In this document: one piece after another, positions 53,470 through 62,580 of the stretch | How the letters are laid out: the number at the start of each line of letters is the position of its first letter | Position numbering within the stretch: position 1 is the stretch's first letter | Origin: Bacteroides faecalis | Lineage (GTDB): Bacteria; Bacteroidota; Bacteroidia; Bacteroidales; Bacteroidaceae | Length of the DNA: 64,000 bases | NCBI RefSeq assembly: GCF_003865075.1 | Contig: NZ_BHWB01000013.1 | Coordinates: forward strand, 1-64,000 | Direction of reading: 5' to 3' | Notes under the pieces: model-generated | Told to the model about the DNA's origin: nothing | Seen by the model: the letters and a program-made list of their open reading frames with translations, nothing else | The model's database searches: none | Translations under genes and position numbers: made by a program

Positions 53470-55062
53470 ATGCAAGAAATACAATTTATAAAACCAGCAG
53501 TACTACACGATGAAATGCTGCGCTTGCGGAAAGAAAAGCAGATGGACTTCCTCGAAAGTCTTACCGGTATGGATTGGGGAATAGCAAACGAAAAAGACAC
53601 ACCGGAAACTCTTCGTGGCCTAGGAGTAGTCTATCATCTCGAATCGACTTCAACCGGCGAACGGATTTCTATCAAAACTGCAACTCTAAACCGAGAAACG
53701 CCAGAAATTCCATCGGTCAGCGATATCTGGAAAATAGCTGATTTTTATGAGCGTGAAGTATTTGACTATTATGGAATAGTCTTCATCGGTCATCCTGATA
53801 TGCGTCGTCTGTATCTTCGTAACGATTGGGTAGGTTATCCAATGCGTAAAGATAATGACCCGGAAAAAGATAATCCACTCCGTATGGATAATGAAGAAAC
53901 CTATGATACTACCCAGGAAATAAAACTCAATCCAGATGGAAGTATCAAAAATAAAGAAACATTATTGTTCGGAGATGAAGAATATGTCGTTAATATTGGA
54001 CCTCAGCACCCTGCGACTCATGGTGTGATGCGTTTCCGGGTTTCTTTGGAAGGTGAAATTATTCGCAAAATTGATGCAAACTGTGGTTATATCCACCGTG
54101 GCATTGAAAAGATGAACGAAAGTCTTACATATCCGCAAACATTGGCATTAACCGATCGCCTGGATTATTTAGGAGCTCATCAAAATCGCCATGCACTTTG
54201 TATGTGTATTGAGAAAGCAATGGGTATTGAAGTAAGTGAACGTGTACAATACATCCGTACTATTATGGATGAGTTACAACGTATCGATTCCCATTTATTG
54301 TTCTACTCTTGTCTTGCTATGGACTTGGGAGCATTGACCGCCTTTTTCTATGGTTTCCGTGATCGTGAAAAGATTCTGGATATCTTCGAAGAGACTACAG
54401 GAGGACGACTCATTCAAAATTATAATACTATCGGTGGCGTACAAGCAGATATTCATCCCAACTTTGTAAAGCGGGTAAAAGAATTTATTCCTTATTTAAG
54501 AGGAATCATCCATGAATACCACGATATCTTCACAGGAAATGTCATTGCACAAAGCCGTCTGAAAGGAGTTGGCGTATTAAGTCGTGAAGATGCCATTTCA
54601 TTCGGTTGTACCGGAGGCACAGGGCGTGCTTCAGGATGGGCTTGCGATGTACGTAAACGTATGCCGTACGGAGTGTATGATAAAGTAGATTTTAAAGAAA
54701 TCATTTACACTGAGGGAGACTCATTTGCCCGTTATCTGGTACGTATGGATGAAATCATGGAAAGTTTGAACATCATAGAACAACTGATAGATAATATTCC
54801 AGAAGGAGTTTATCAAGAAAAGATGAAACCTATTATTCGTGTTCCTGAAGGTAGCTATTATGCAGCTGTAGAAGGAAGTCGTGGAGAATTCGGTGTATTT
54901 CTTGAAAGCCATGGTGACAAAATGCCTTACCGTCTACATTACCGTTCCACCGGATTACCATTAGTTGCAGCTATCGACACGATCTGTCGTGGAGCTAAAA
55001 TAGCTGACCTCATTGCTATTGGAGGAACAATTGACTATGTAGTTCCGGATATTGACAGATGA
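53470..55062 (+). CDS. nuoCD: NADH-quinone oxidoreductase fused subunits C and D
   Basis: 530-residue fusion. Residues about 1-130 are the NuoC (30-kDa) part (FYEREVFDYYGIVFIGHPDM), and from about 165 the NuoD (49-kDa) part begins (VNIGPQHPATHGVMRF, GYIHRGIEKMNE, RLDYLGAHQN). NuoD forms the quinone pocket together with NuoB. A C-D fusion is known from E. coli and Bacteroidetes. The 88-bp spacer before it carries AT-rich ATTCTTAATT motifs. Confidence 0.96.
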   Translation: MQEIQFIKPAVLHDEMLRLRKEKQMDFLESLTGMDWGIANEKDTPETLRGLGVVYHLESTSTGERISIKTATLNRETPEIPSVSDIWKIADFYEREVFDYYGIVFIGHPDMRRLYLRNDWVGYPMRKDNDPEKDNPLRMDNEETYDTTQEIKLNPDGSIKNKETLLFGDEEYVVNIGPQHPATHGVMRFRVSLEGEIIRKIDANCGYIHRGIEKMNESLTYPQTLALTDRLDYLGAHQNRHALCMCIEKAMGIEVSERVQYIRTIMDELQRIDSHLLFYSCLAMDLGALTAFFYGFRDREKILDIFEETTGGRLIQNYNTIGGVQADIHPNFVKRVKEFIPYLRGIIHEYHDIFTGNVIAQSRLKGVGVLSREDAISFGCTGGTGRASGWACDVRKRMPYGVYDKVDFKEIIYTEGDSFARYLVRMDEIMESLNIIEQLIDNIPEGVYQEKMKPIIRVPEGSYYAAVEGSRGEFGVFLESHGDKMPYRLHYRSTGLPLVAAIDTICRGAKIADLIAIGGTIDYVVPDIDR

Positions 55063-55091
55063 TAATAAACAAAATTCTTAATTTAAGAAAT

Positions 55092-56168
55092 ATGTTCGAC
55101 TTTAGTATAGTAACAAACTGGATACATGAGCTACTCACTTCCATTATGCCGGAAGGATTAGCTGTTTTTATAGAATGTGTAGTCATCGGCGTATGTATCA
55201 TTGTGATGTATGCCATCCTCGCCATTATATTGATTTACATGGAACGTAAAGTCTGTGGTTTCTTCCAATGTCGTCTCGGCCCGAACCGTGTCGGTAAATG
55301 GGGTTCTATCCAAGTACTATGTGACGTTCTGAAAATGTTAACCAAGGAAATTTTCACTCCGAAGGATGCCGACCGTTTCCTTTATAATCTTGCTCCATTC
55401 ATGGTTATCATCGCCTCCTTCCTGACGTTCTCTTGTCTCCCTTTTAATAAAGGAGCAGAGATTTTGAATTTTAACGTGGGAGTATTTTTCCTGTTGGCAG
55501 CCTCCAGTATTGGTGTAGTAGGTATTTTGCTGGCCGGCTGGGGTAGTAACAACAAGTTCTCTCTTATCGGAGCCATGCGAAGTGGTGCACAAATCATCAG
55601 CTATGAGCTTTCTGTTGGAATAAGTATTATGACAATGGTTGTATTAATGGGAACCATGCAATTCTCCGAAATTGTAGAGAATCAAGCAGATGGTTGGTTC
55701 ATATTTAAAGGACACATTCCTGCCATCATAGCTTTCATCATTTATCTCATTGCAGGAAATGCGGAGTGTAACCGTGGACCGTTCGACCTTCCCGAAGCAG
55801 AAAGTGAATTGACTGCCGGATATCATACAGAATATTCCGGTATGCATTTCGGTTTCTTCTATCTGGCTGAGTATTTGAACCTCTTTATAGTTGCCGGTGT
55901 GGCAACCACTATTTTTCTTGGAGGATGGATGCCTTTACACATTATCGGTTTAGATGGATTTAATGCAATAATGGATTATATTCCCGGTTTTATCTGGTTC
56001 TTCGGTAAAGCATTCTTTGTTGTATTCCTTCTAATGTGGATCAAGTGGACCTTCCCACGTTTGCGTATCGACCAGATTTTAAATCTGGAATGGAAATATT
56101 TGGTTCCTATTTCTATGGTAAATCTATTATTAATGGCATGTTGTGTAGCCTTCGGCTTTCATTTCTAA
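55092..56168 (+). CDS. nuoH: NADH-quinone oxidoreductase subunit H
   Basis: Membrane subunit linking the peripheral arm to the proton pumps, about 358 residues with eight helices. Family segments: ERKVCGFFQCRLGPNRVGKWG and the quinone-site loop GNAECNRGPFDLPEAESEL, followed by GYHTEYSGMHFGFFYLAEY. The chosen start ATG (55092) gives MFDFSIV, the usual N-terminus as I recall it. An ATG at 55059 overlapping the nuoCD stop is the alternative. Confidence 0.95.
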   Translation: MFDFSIVTNWIHELLTSIMPEGLAVFIECVVIGVCIIVMYAILAIILIYMERKVCGFFQCRLGPNRVGKWGSIQVLCDVLKMLTKEIFTPKDADRFLYNLAPFMVIIASFLTFSCLPFNKGAEILNFNVGVFFLLAASSIGVVGILLAGWGSNNKFSLIGAMRSGAQIISYELSVGISIMTMVVLMGTMQFSEIVENQADGWFIFKGHIPAIIAFIIYLIAGNAECNRGPFDLPEAESELTAGYHTEYSGMHFGFFYLAEYLNLFIVAGVATTIFLGGWMPLHIIGLDGFNAIMDYIPGFIWFFGKAFFVVFLLMWIKWTFPRLRIDQILNLEWKYLVPISMVNLLLMACCVAFGFHF

Positions 56169-56223
56169 ATGCCAAGATGTTACATAGAAGCTCATGTGGA
56201 ATAATTAATGTAAAACGAGAATT

Positions 56224-56712
56224 ATGGAATATAAAGATCAAAAATATACGTATTTAGGAGGTCTAATGCACGGCATTAGCACCCTAGCGACGGGTATGAA
56301 GACCAGTATCAAAGTTTACTTCCGTAAGAAAGTGACTGAGCAATATCCCGAAAACCGAAAAGAGCTGAAAATGTTCGACCGTTTTCGTGGTACGCTGAAC
56401 ATGCCCCACAATGAAAACAACGAGCATCACTGCATTGCCTGCGGATTATGCCAGTCAGCATGTCCGAACGACACTATCAAGATTACAAGTGAAATGATCG
56501 AAACGGAAGATGGCAAAAAAAAGAAAATCCTGTCGAAATATGAATACGACTTGGGATCATGTATCTTTTGCCAACTGTGTGTCAATGCCTGTCCACACAA
56601 TGCTATCACATTCGACCAGAACTTCGAACACGCAGTGTTCGACCGGACAAAACTTGTCTTGCAACTCAACCATAAAGGTAGTAAAGTTATAGAAAAGAAA
56701 AAAGAAGTTTAG
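56224..56712 (+). CDS. nuoI: NADH-quinone oxidoreductase subunit I (2x[4Fe-4S])
   Basis: 162-residue ferredoxin-like subunit with two [4Fe-4S] motifs, CIACGLCQSACPND and CIFCQLCVNACPHNA, that hand electrons to NuoB. As the NADH-oxidising subunits are absent from this operon, it may be the entry point for electrons from ferredoxin or flavodoxin. It is 2 bp before nuoJ. Confidence 0.96.
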   Translation: MEYKDQKYTYLGGLMHGISTLATGMKTSIKVYFRKKVTEQYPENRKELKMFDRFRGTLNMPHNENNEHHCIACGLCQSACPNDTIKITSEMIETEDGKKKKILSKYEYDLGSCIFCQLCVNACPHNAITFDQNFEHAVFDRTKLVLQLNHKGSKVIEKKKEV

Positions 56713-56714
56713 AT

Positions 56715-57227
56715 ATGGGAGCAACACTTGAAATAGTAGTATTCTACTTTTTGGCAGTATTTATTATTGCAATGTCCATTATGACAGTGGCCACCCAACG
56801 TATCGTACGCTCGGCTACCTACCTGCTTTTTACCCTCTTCGGTACAGCAGGAATCTATTTTCTGCTAGGCTACACATTTCTGGGATCTGTTCAGATCATG
56901 GTTTATGCCGGTGGTATTGTCGTACTTTATGTATTCTCCATCTTATTAACCAGTGGAGAAGGTGATCGTGCAGAGAAAATCAAACGAAGCCGGTTTCTGG
57001 CGGGACTCTTTACAATGATTGCCGGTGCAGCTATTATTTTGTTTATTACCCTGAAGCACAATTTCCTGCAAACGGATAATTTGGCTCCGCAAGAGATAAA
57101 TATTCATGCCATCGGTAATGCTTTGCTAAGTAGTGACAAATATGGCTATATATTACCTTTTGAAGCTATCAGTATCTTGTTGCTGGCTTGTATCATCGGA
57201 GGTATCATGATTGCACGTAAAAGATAA
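56715..57227 (+). CDS. nuoJ: NADH-quinone oxidoreductase subunit J
   Basis: 170-residue membrane subunit with five helices. Conserved early part RSATYLLFTLFGTAGIYFLL and GSVQIMVYAGGIVVLYVF with the pi-bulge helix of the family. Length is normal. It is followed by nuoK after 34 bp. Confidence 0.95.
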   Translation: MGATLEIVVFYFLAVFIIAMSIMTVATQRIVRSATYLLFTLFGTAGIYFLLGYTFLGSVQIMVYAGGIVVLYVFSILLTSGEGDRAEKIKRSRFLAGLFTMIAGAAIILFITLKHNFLQTDNLAPQEINIHAIGNALLSSDKYGYILPFEAISILLLACIIGGIMIARKR

Positions 57228-57261
57228 AACAAGTATTAACTATCAAATAGTAAGTTTGAAT

Positions 57262-57570
57262 ATGATACACATGGAATATTATCTGGTAGTATCAACTATC
57301 ATGATGTTTGCAGGAATCTATGGATTCTTTACTCGCCGTAACACACTGGCTATCCTGATTTCTGTCGAGTTAATGCTGAACGCAACGGATATCAATTTTG
57401 CAGTGTTCAATCGCTTTCTTTTTCCCGGTGGAACGGAAGGCTATTTCTTTGCATTATTCTCCATTGCCATCTCAGCCGCAGAGACTGCTATCGCAATTGC
57501 AATCATGATTAATATTTACCGGAACCTGCGAAGCATCCAAGTACGCAACCTGGATGACTTGAAATGGTAA
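57262..57570 (+). CDS. nuoK: NADH-quinone oxidoreductase subunit K
   Basis: 102-residue membrane subunit with three helices, homologous to MrpC. The two buried Glu residues expected in the helices are present: SVELMLNA, and AAETAIAIA. I chose the start MIHMEYYL (57262) because the frame open from 57211 overlaps nuoJ and would give an atypical N-terminus. Confidence 0.94.
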   Translation: MIHMEYYLVVSTIMMFAGIYGFFTRRNTLAILISVELMLNATDINFAVFNRFLFPGGTEGYFFALFSIAISAAETAIAIAIMINIYRNLRSIQVRNLDDLKW

Positions 57571-57618
57571 GGATGAACTCATTAACAATAATAATACTAA
57601 GTAATTAAAATAATTTGT

Positions 57619-59508
57619 ATGGAACTAACAATTCTAATACTCCTTCTTCCCTTTCTCTCCTTCCTATTATTAGGAATCGGGGGTAAATGGATGTCTCACC
57701 GGACAGCAGGCATTATAGGTACGCTGGTATTGGGAGCAGTAGCAGTACTATCGTACGTCACAGCTTTTCAATATTTCTCAGCACCACGTCTGGAAGATGG
57801 AACGTTCGCCACTTTAATACCTTATAATTTCACGTGGCTTCCTTTCACTGAGACTTTACATTTTGATTTGGGCATTCTGCTCGATCCTATATCAGTAATG
57901 ATGCTGATTGTCATCTCCACCGTATCGCTGATGGTACACATTTACTCTTTCGGCTATATGAAGGGAGAGACCGGATTCCAACGCTATTACGCTTTCCTGT
58001 CTTTGTTCACCATGTCAATGCTTGGACTTGTGGTGGCAACTAATATTTTCCAGATGTATTTGTTCTGGGAATTGGTAGGTGTCAGCTCATATTTATTAAT
58101 CGGTTTCTATTACACCAAACCAGCAGCTATAGCCGCTTCCAAAAAGGCCTTTATCGTAACAAGGTTTGCCGATCTAGGGTTCCTCATCGGTATTCTGACT
58201 TACGGATACTATGGAGGTACGTTCGGTTTCACTCCGGACACGATATCAATCATTAGCGGTGGTACTTCTATGTTGCCTTTGGCATTAGGATTAATGTTTG
58301 TGGGTGGTGCCGGAAAAAGTGCAATGTTCCCATTACACATCTGGTTGCCGGACGCAATGGAAGGTCCAACGCCTGTGAGTGCATTGATCCATGCAGCAAC
58401 AATGGTTGTAGCGGGTGTCTATCTGGTAGCACGTATGTTTCCACTGTTTATTGCTTATGCACCCGACACATTACACATGGTTGCCTGGGTAGGAGCTTTC
58501 ACTGCTTTCTATGCAGCAAGTGTGGCTTGCGTACAATCAGACATTAAACGTGTACTTGCCTTTTCTACCATCTCACAAATTGGTTTCATGATGGTAGCAT
58601 TGGGAGTTTGTACTTCTATGGACCCGCATCACGGAGGATTGGGATACATGGCTTCCATGTTCCATTTGTTTACACACGCCATGTTTAAAGCATTGCTCTT
58701 TTTGGGTGCAGGTAGCATTATTCATGCTGTACATTCTAATGAGATGTCTGCTATGGGAGGACTTCGTAAATATATGCCAATCACTCATTGGACATTCCTG
58801 ATTGCCTGTCTTGCTATTGCCGGTATTCCCCCTTTCTCCGGTTTCTTCTCCAAAGATGAAATCTTAGCAGCCTGTTTTCAATATCATCCTGTGATGGGTT
58901 GGGTGATGACTGTTATTGCAGCAATGACAGCTTTTTATATGTTCCGCTTGTATTATGGTATTTTCTGGGGCAAAGAAAACAAAGAAGCACATGCTGCACA
59001 TACTCCCCACGAAAGTCCATTAGCTATGACTTTCCCACTCATGTTCCTGGCAGTTGTCACTTGTGGAGCAGGCTTCATTCCTTTCGGGCATTTTATCAGT
59101 TCGAATGGTGAATCTTACTCCATACATCTGGAGCCATCTGTTGCCATTACTAGTGTAGTCATTGCAATCATCTCCATTGCCATAGCAACCTGGATGTATA
59201 AGAATGCCAAACAACCGGTTGCAGATATGTTGGCACGCCATTTCAAGAAATTACACAAAGCTGCTTATAACCGTTTTTACATCGACGATATATACCAGTT
59301 TATCACACATAAGATCATTTTCCGCTGCATTTCTACTCCTATCGCATGGTGGGATCGTCATGTAGTAGATGGATTCTTTGATTTCCTGGCATGGGCAACC
59401 AATACAACAAGCGACGAGATCCGTGGTTTACAGAGCGGTCAGGTACAACAATATGCTTATGTGTTCCTTTGCGGAGCATTGGCACTAATCCTGTTACTGC
59501 TTCTATAA
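57619..59508 (+). CDS. nuoL: NADH-quinone oxidoreductase subunit L
   Basis: 629-residue antiporter-like proton-pumping subunit with about 16 helices and the long lateral helix near the C-terminus. Visible signatures: LFWELVGVSSYLLIGFYY with the conserved Glu, KSAMFPLHIWLPDAMEGPTP, SALIHAATMVVAGVYL, and a late lysine region. Normal length. Confidence 0.96.
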   Translation: MELTILILLLPFLSFLLLGIGGKWMSHRTAGIIGTLVLGAVAVLSYVTAFQYFSAPRLEDGTFATLIPYNFTWLPFTETLHFDLGILLDPISVMMLIVISTVSLMVHIYSFGYMKGETGFQRYYAFLSLFTMSMLGLVVATNIFQMYLFWELVGVSSYLLIGFYYTKPAAIAASKKAFIVTRFADLGFLIGILTYGYYGGTFGFTPDTISIISGGTSMLPLALGLMFVGGAGKSAMFPLHIWLPDAMEGPTPVSALIHAATMVVAGVYLVARMFPLFIAYAPDTLHMVAWVGAFTAFYAASVACVQSDIKRVLAFSTISQIGFMMVALGVCTSMDPHHGGLGYMASMFHLFTHAMFKALLFLGAGSIIHAVHSNEMSAMGGLRKYMPITHWTFLIACLAIAGIPPFSGFFSKDEILAACFQYHPVMGWVMTVIAAMTAFYMFRLYYGIFWGKENKEAHAAHTPHESPLAMTFPLMFLAVVTCGAGFIPFGHFISSNGESYSIHLEPSVAITSVVIAIISIAIATWMYKNAKQPVADMLARHFKKLHKAAYNRFYIDDIYQFITHKIIFRCISTPIAWWDRHVVDGFFDFLAWATNTTSDEIRGLQSGQVQQYAYVFLCGALALILLLLL

Positions 59509-59544
59509 TTCATAATTAATAATCTATAATTCATAATTATACAA

Positions 59545-61029
59545 ATGAATTTCTTATCAATCTTCGTACTTATTCCTTTATTGATGCTGGTCGGACTTTG
59601 GGCAGCACGAGGAATTAAAGCGATTCGGGGGGTCATGGTCACCGGAGCATCAGCACTCCTGATTGCTTCTGTGGTACTAACCTTCCTGTATCTGGGAGAA
59701 CGTAGTGCCGGAAACACGGCAGAGATGTTATTCCGTGCTGACACAGTCTGGTATGCACCCCTTCACATTGCCTACTCTGTGGGAGTCGATGGGATCTCAG
59801 TAGCTATGCTATTATTATCTGCTGTGATTGTTTTCACCGGTACATTTGCTTCCTGGCGTTTACAACCTCTGACTAAAGAATATTTCCTCTGGTTCACACT
59901 CTTATCCATGGGAGTTTTCGGATTCTTCATATCTATTGACTTATTCACCATGTTCATGTTTTACGAAATAGCACTTATTCCTATGTACCTTTTAATTGGT
60001 GTGTGGGGATCAGGTCGCAAAGAGTATGCTGCCATGAAACTGACGTTGATGTTAATGGGTGGTTCAGCCTTCTTGTTAATTGGTATCCTCGGTATCTATT
60101 TCGGTTCAGGAGCAACCACTATGAATATATTGGAAATAGCGCAATTAGATAACATACCTTTTGCTCAACAATGTATCTGGTTCCCTCTTACTTTCCTTGG
60201 TTTTGGAGTATTGGGAGCACTTTTCCCATTCCATACATGGAGTCCCGACGGTCATGCTTCCGCACCAACTGCGGTATCCATGTTGCATGCCGGAGTATTG
60301 ATGAAATTAGGAGGTTACGGATGTTTCCGTATTGCTATGTATCTGATGCCAGAAGCAGCTAACGAACTTTCCTGGATCTTCCTTATATTAACAGGTATCT
60401 CTGTTGTATATGGTGCATTCTCGGCTTGCGTTCAGACAGACTTGAAATACATCAATGCTTATTCATCCGTATCACACTGCGGTCTGGTACTTTTTGCTAT
60501 TTTGATGTTGAACCAAACAGCAGCAACCGGAGCTATCCTCCAGATGCTTTCCCACGGGTTGATGACCGCCCTGTTCTTTGCTCTTATCGGTATGATTTAC
60601 GGACGTACCCACACACGTGATGTTCGAGAGCTTTCAGGTCTAATGAAAATTATGCCATTTCTCAGTGTATGTTATGTGATTGCAGGTCTTGCCAATCTGG
60701 GATTACCGGGATTAAGTGGATTCATTGCAGAAATGACCATATTTGTCGGATCCTTCCAGAATCCGGATGTATTCCATCGCACTTTGACTATTATCGCTTG
60801 TTCGTCCATAGTCATAACAGCAGTTTATATCCTCCGTCTGGTCGGTAAGATTTTATATGGTACCTGTACAAACAAACACCATCTTGAACTAACAGATGCA
60901 ACATGGGACGAGCGTGTTGCTGTTATCTGCCTGATTGTTTGTGTAGCCGGATTAGGTATGGCTCCTTTCTGGGTTAGCCATATGATTGGTGAAAGTGTAT
61001 TACCAGTTGTTTCTCAACTGGTACCTTAA
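59545..61029 (+). CDS. nuoM: NADH-quinone oxidoreductase subunit M
   Basis: 494-residue antiporter-like subunit. Conserved parts: MFMFYEIALIPMYLLIGVWG (proton-path Glu), LFPFHTWSPDGHASAPTAVS, SMLHAGVLMKLGGYG and the distal AYSSVSHCGLVLFA. It is separated from nuoL by a 36-bp spacer built from repeats of ATTCATAATT. Confidence 0.96.
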   Translation: MNFLSIFVLIPLLMLVGLWAARGIKAIRGVMVTGASALLIASVVLTFLYLGERSAGNTAEMLFRADTVWYAPLHIAYSVGVDGISVAMLLLSAVIVFTGTFASWRLQPLTKEYFLWFTLLSMGVFGFFISIDLFTMFMFYEIALIPMYLLIGVWGSGRKEYAAMKLTLMLMGGSAFLLIGILGIYFGSGATTMNILEIAQLDNIPFAQQCIWFPLTFLGFGVLGALFPFHTWSPDGHASAPTAVSMLHAGVLMKLGGYGCFRIAMYLMPEAANELSWIFLILTGISVVYGAFSACVQTDLKYINAYSSVSHCGLVLFAILMLNQTAATGAILQMLSHGLMTALFFALIGMIYGRTHTRDVRELSGLMKIMPFLSVCYVIAGLANLGLPGLSGFIAEMTIFVGSFQNPDVFHRTLTIIACSSIVITAVYILRLVGKILYGTCTNKHHLELTDATWDERVAVICLIVCVAGLGMAPFWVSHMIGESVLPVVSQLVP

Positions 61030-61060
61030 TTCATAATTCTTAATTCATAAATCAGACAAA

Positions 61061-62500
61061 ATGGATTATTCACAATTTCTACATATGCGAGAAGAGTTGT
61101 CACTCATAGCCGTATTGCTTATTTTATTTCTGGCTGACCTCTTCATGAGTCCGGATGCACACAAAAAAGACGGTAAAGCACAATTAAACACAATGCTCCC
61201 TGTTATATTGATGACTATTCACACGGTTATCAATTTTGTTCCGGGCACTGCTGCCGATACTTTCGGTGGTATGTATCATTATATTCCGATGCACACAGTC
61301 ATCAAGTCAATTCTGAATGTTGGTACACTGATTGTATTTCTGATGGCACACGAATGGATGAAGCGTGAGGATACTTCTTTCAAACAAGGTGAGTTTTATG
61401 TACTTACACTTTCTACCCTGTTTGGTATGTATCTCATGATCTCTGCCGGACACTTCCTGATGTTCTTTATCGGATTAGAGACAGCTTCTATCCCTATGGC
61501 CGCGTTGATCGCCTTTGACAAATACCGCCATAACTCAGCAGAAGCCGGAGCTAAGTATATTCTAACTGCTCTTTTCTCTAGTGCTCTGCTACTATTTGGT
61601 CTTTCTATGATCTACGGTTCAGCAGGAACACTTTATTTTGATGATCTCCCTGCTCATATCAACGGCAATGCACTACAAATAATGGCCTTTGTTTTCTTCT
61701 TCACCGGTATGGCATTCAAACTCTCATTGGTTCCGTTCCATCTTTGGACAGCTGATGTATACGAAGGAGCGCCAAGTACTGTAACCGCTTACTTAAGCGT
61801 TATTTCAAAAGGTTCAGCTGCATTTGTATTACTAGCTGTCCTTATCAAAGTATTTGCTCCGATGATTAATGATTGGCAGGAAATACTTTATTGGGTCATC
61901 ATTGCAACAATAACGATTGCTAACATTTTCGCTGTTCGTCAGCAGAATCTGAAACGCTTGATGGCTTTCTCCAGTATATCACAAGCTGGTTATATCATGT
62001 TAGGAGTAATCGGAGGTACTGCACAAGGAATGACTGCTCTGGTTTATTATGTATTAGTTTATGCTACTGCCAACCTCGGTGTATTTGCAGTAATTACTAT
62101 TGTAGCATTACGCAGCGAAAAGTTCACACTGGAAGATTATCAAGGATTATACAAAACAAACCCAAAGATTGCTTTCCTGATGACCATATCTCTGTTTTCT
62201 TTGGCTGGTATTCCACCATTTGCAGGGTTCTTTTCTAAGTTCTTCATATTTATGGCTGCTTTCGATGCAGGATTCCATCTGCTAGTATTCATAGCACTCG
62301 TTAATACAGTCATTTCTTTATACTATTACTTATTAATCATTAAGGCAATGTATATTTCTCCTTCTGATAATCCTATTCCAACTTTCCACAGTGACCGTTG
62401 TACCAAATTGGGATTGGCACTTTGTACTTTAGGTATCATCGGCTTGGGTATTGCAAGTATTGTATATCAATCCATTGATAAACTATCGTTCGGAATATAA
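61061..62500 (+). CDS. nuoN: NADH-quinone oxidoreductase subunit N
   Basis: 479-residue antiporter-like subunit and the last gene of the operon. Conserved parts: FFIGLETASIPMAALIAFDK, KLSLVPFHLWTADVYEGAP and LMAFSSISQAGYIMLGV. A hairpin terminator follows 13 bp after the stop. Confidence 0.96.
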   Translation: MDYSQFLHMREELSLIAVLLILFLADLFMSPDAHKKDGKAQLNTMLPVILMTIHTVINFVPGTAADTFGGMYHYIPMHTVIKSILNVGTLIVFLMAHEWMKREDTSFKQGEFYVLTLSTLFGMYLMISAGHFLMFFIGLETASIPMAALIAFDKYRHNSAEAGAKYILTALFSSALLLFGLSMIYGSAGTLYFDDLPAHINGNALQIMAFVFFFTGMAFKLSLVPFHLWTADVYEGAPSTVTAYLSVISKGSAAFVLLAVLIKVFAPMINDWQEILYWVIIATITIANIFAVRQQNLKRLMAFSSISQAGYIMLGVIGGTAQGMTALVYYVLVYATANLGVFAVITIVALRSEKFTLEDYQGLYKTNPKIAFLMTISLFSLAGIPPFAGFFSKFFIFMAAFDAGFHLLVFIALVNTVISLYYYLLIIKAMYISPSDNPIPTFHSDRCTKLGLALCTLGIIGLGIASIVYQSIDKLSFGI

Positions 62501-62513
62501 TAATAAATATATA

Positions 62514-62569
62514 ATCTCTTAAAAGAAATGGGCTTGGTTTTATGACCAAGCCCATTTCTTTTAAGAGAT
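62514..62569. terminator. Perfect 25-bp hairpin terminator, bidirectional
   Basis: Two 25-base arms (62514-62538 and 62545-62569) are exact inverted complements around a 6-base loop TTTATG. A central GGGCTTGG is flanked by A/T-rich ends giving U-runs on both strands. It separates the converging nuoN and histidine kinase genes. Confidence 0.95.
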
Positions 62570-62580
62570 ATAAAATAACT

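Noticed and set aside
59505..59545. Attachment site or CRISPR-like repeat in the nuoL-nuoM gap
   Set aside because: Simple AT-rich words without exact long repeats or integrase nearby.
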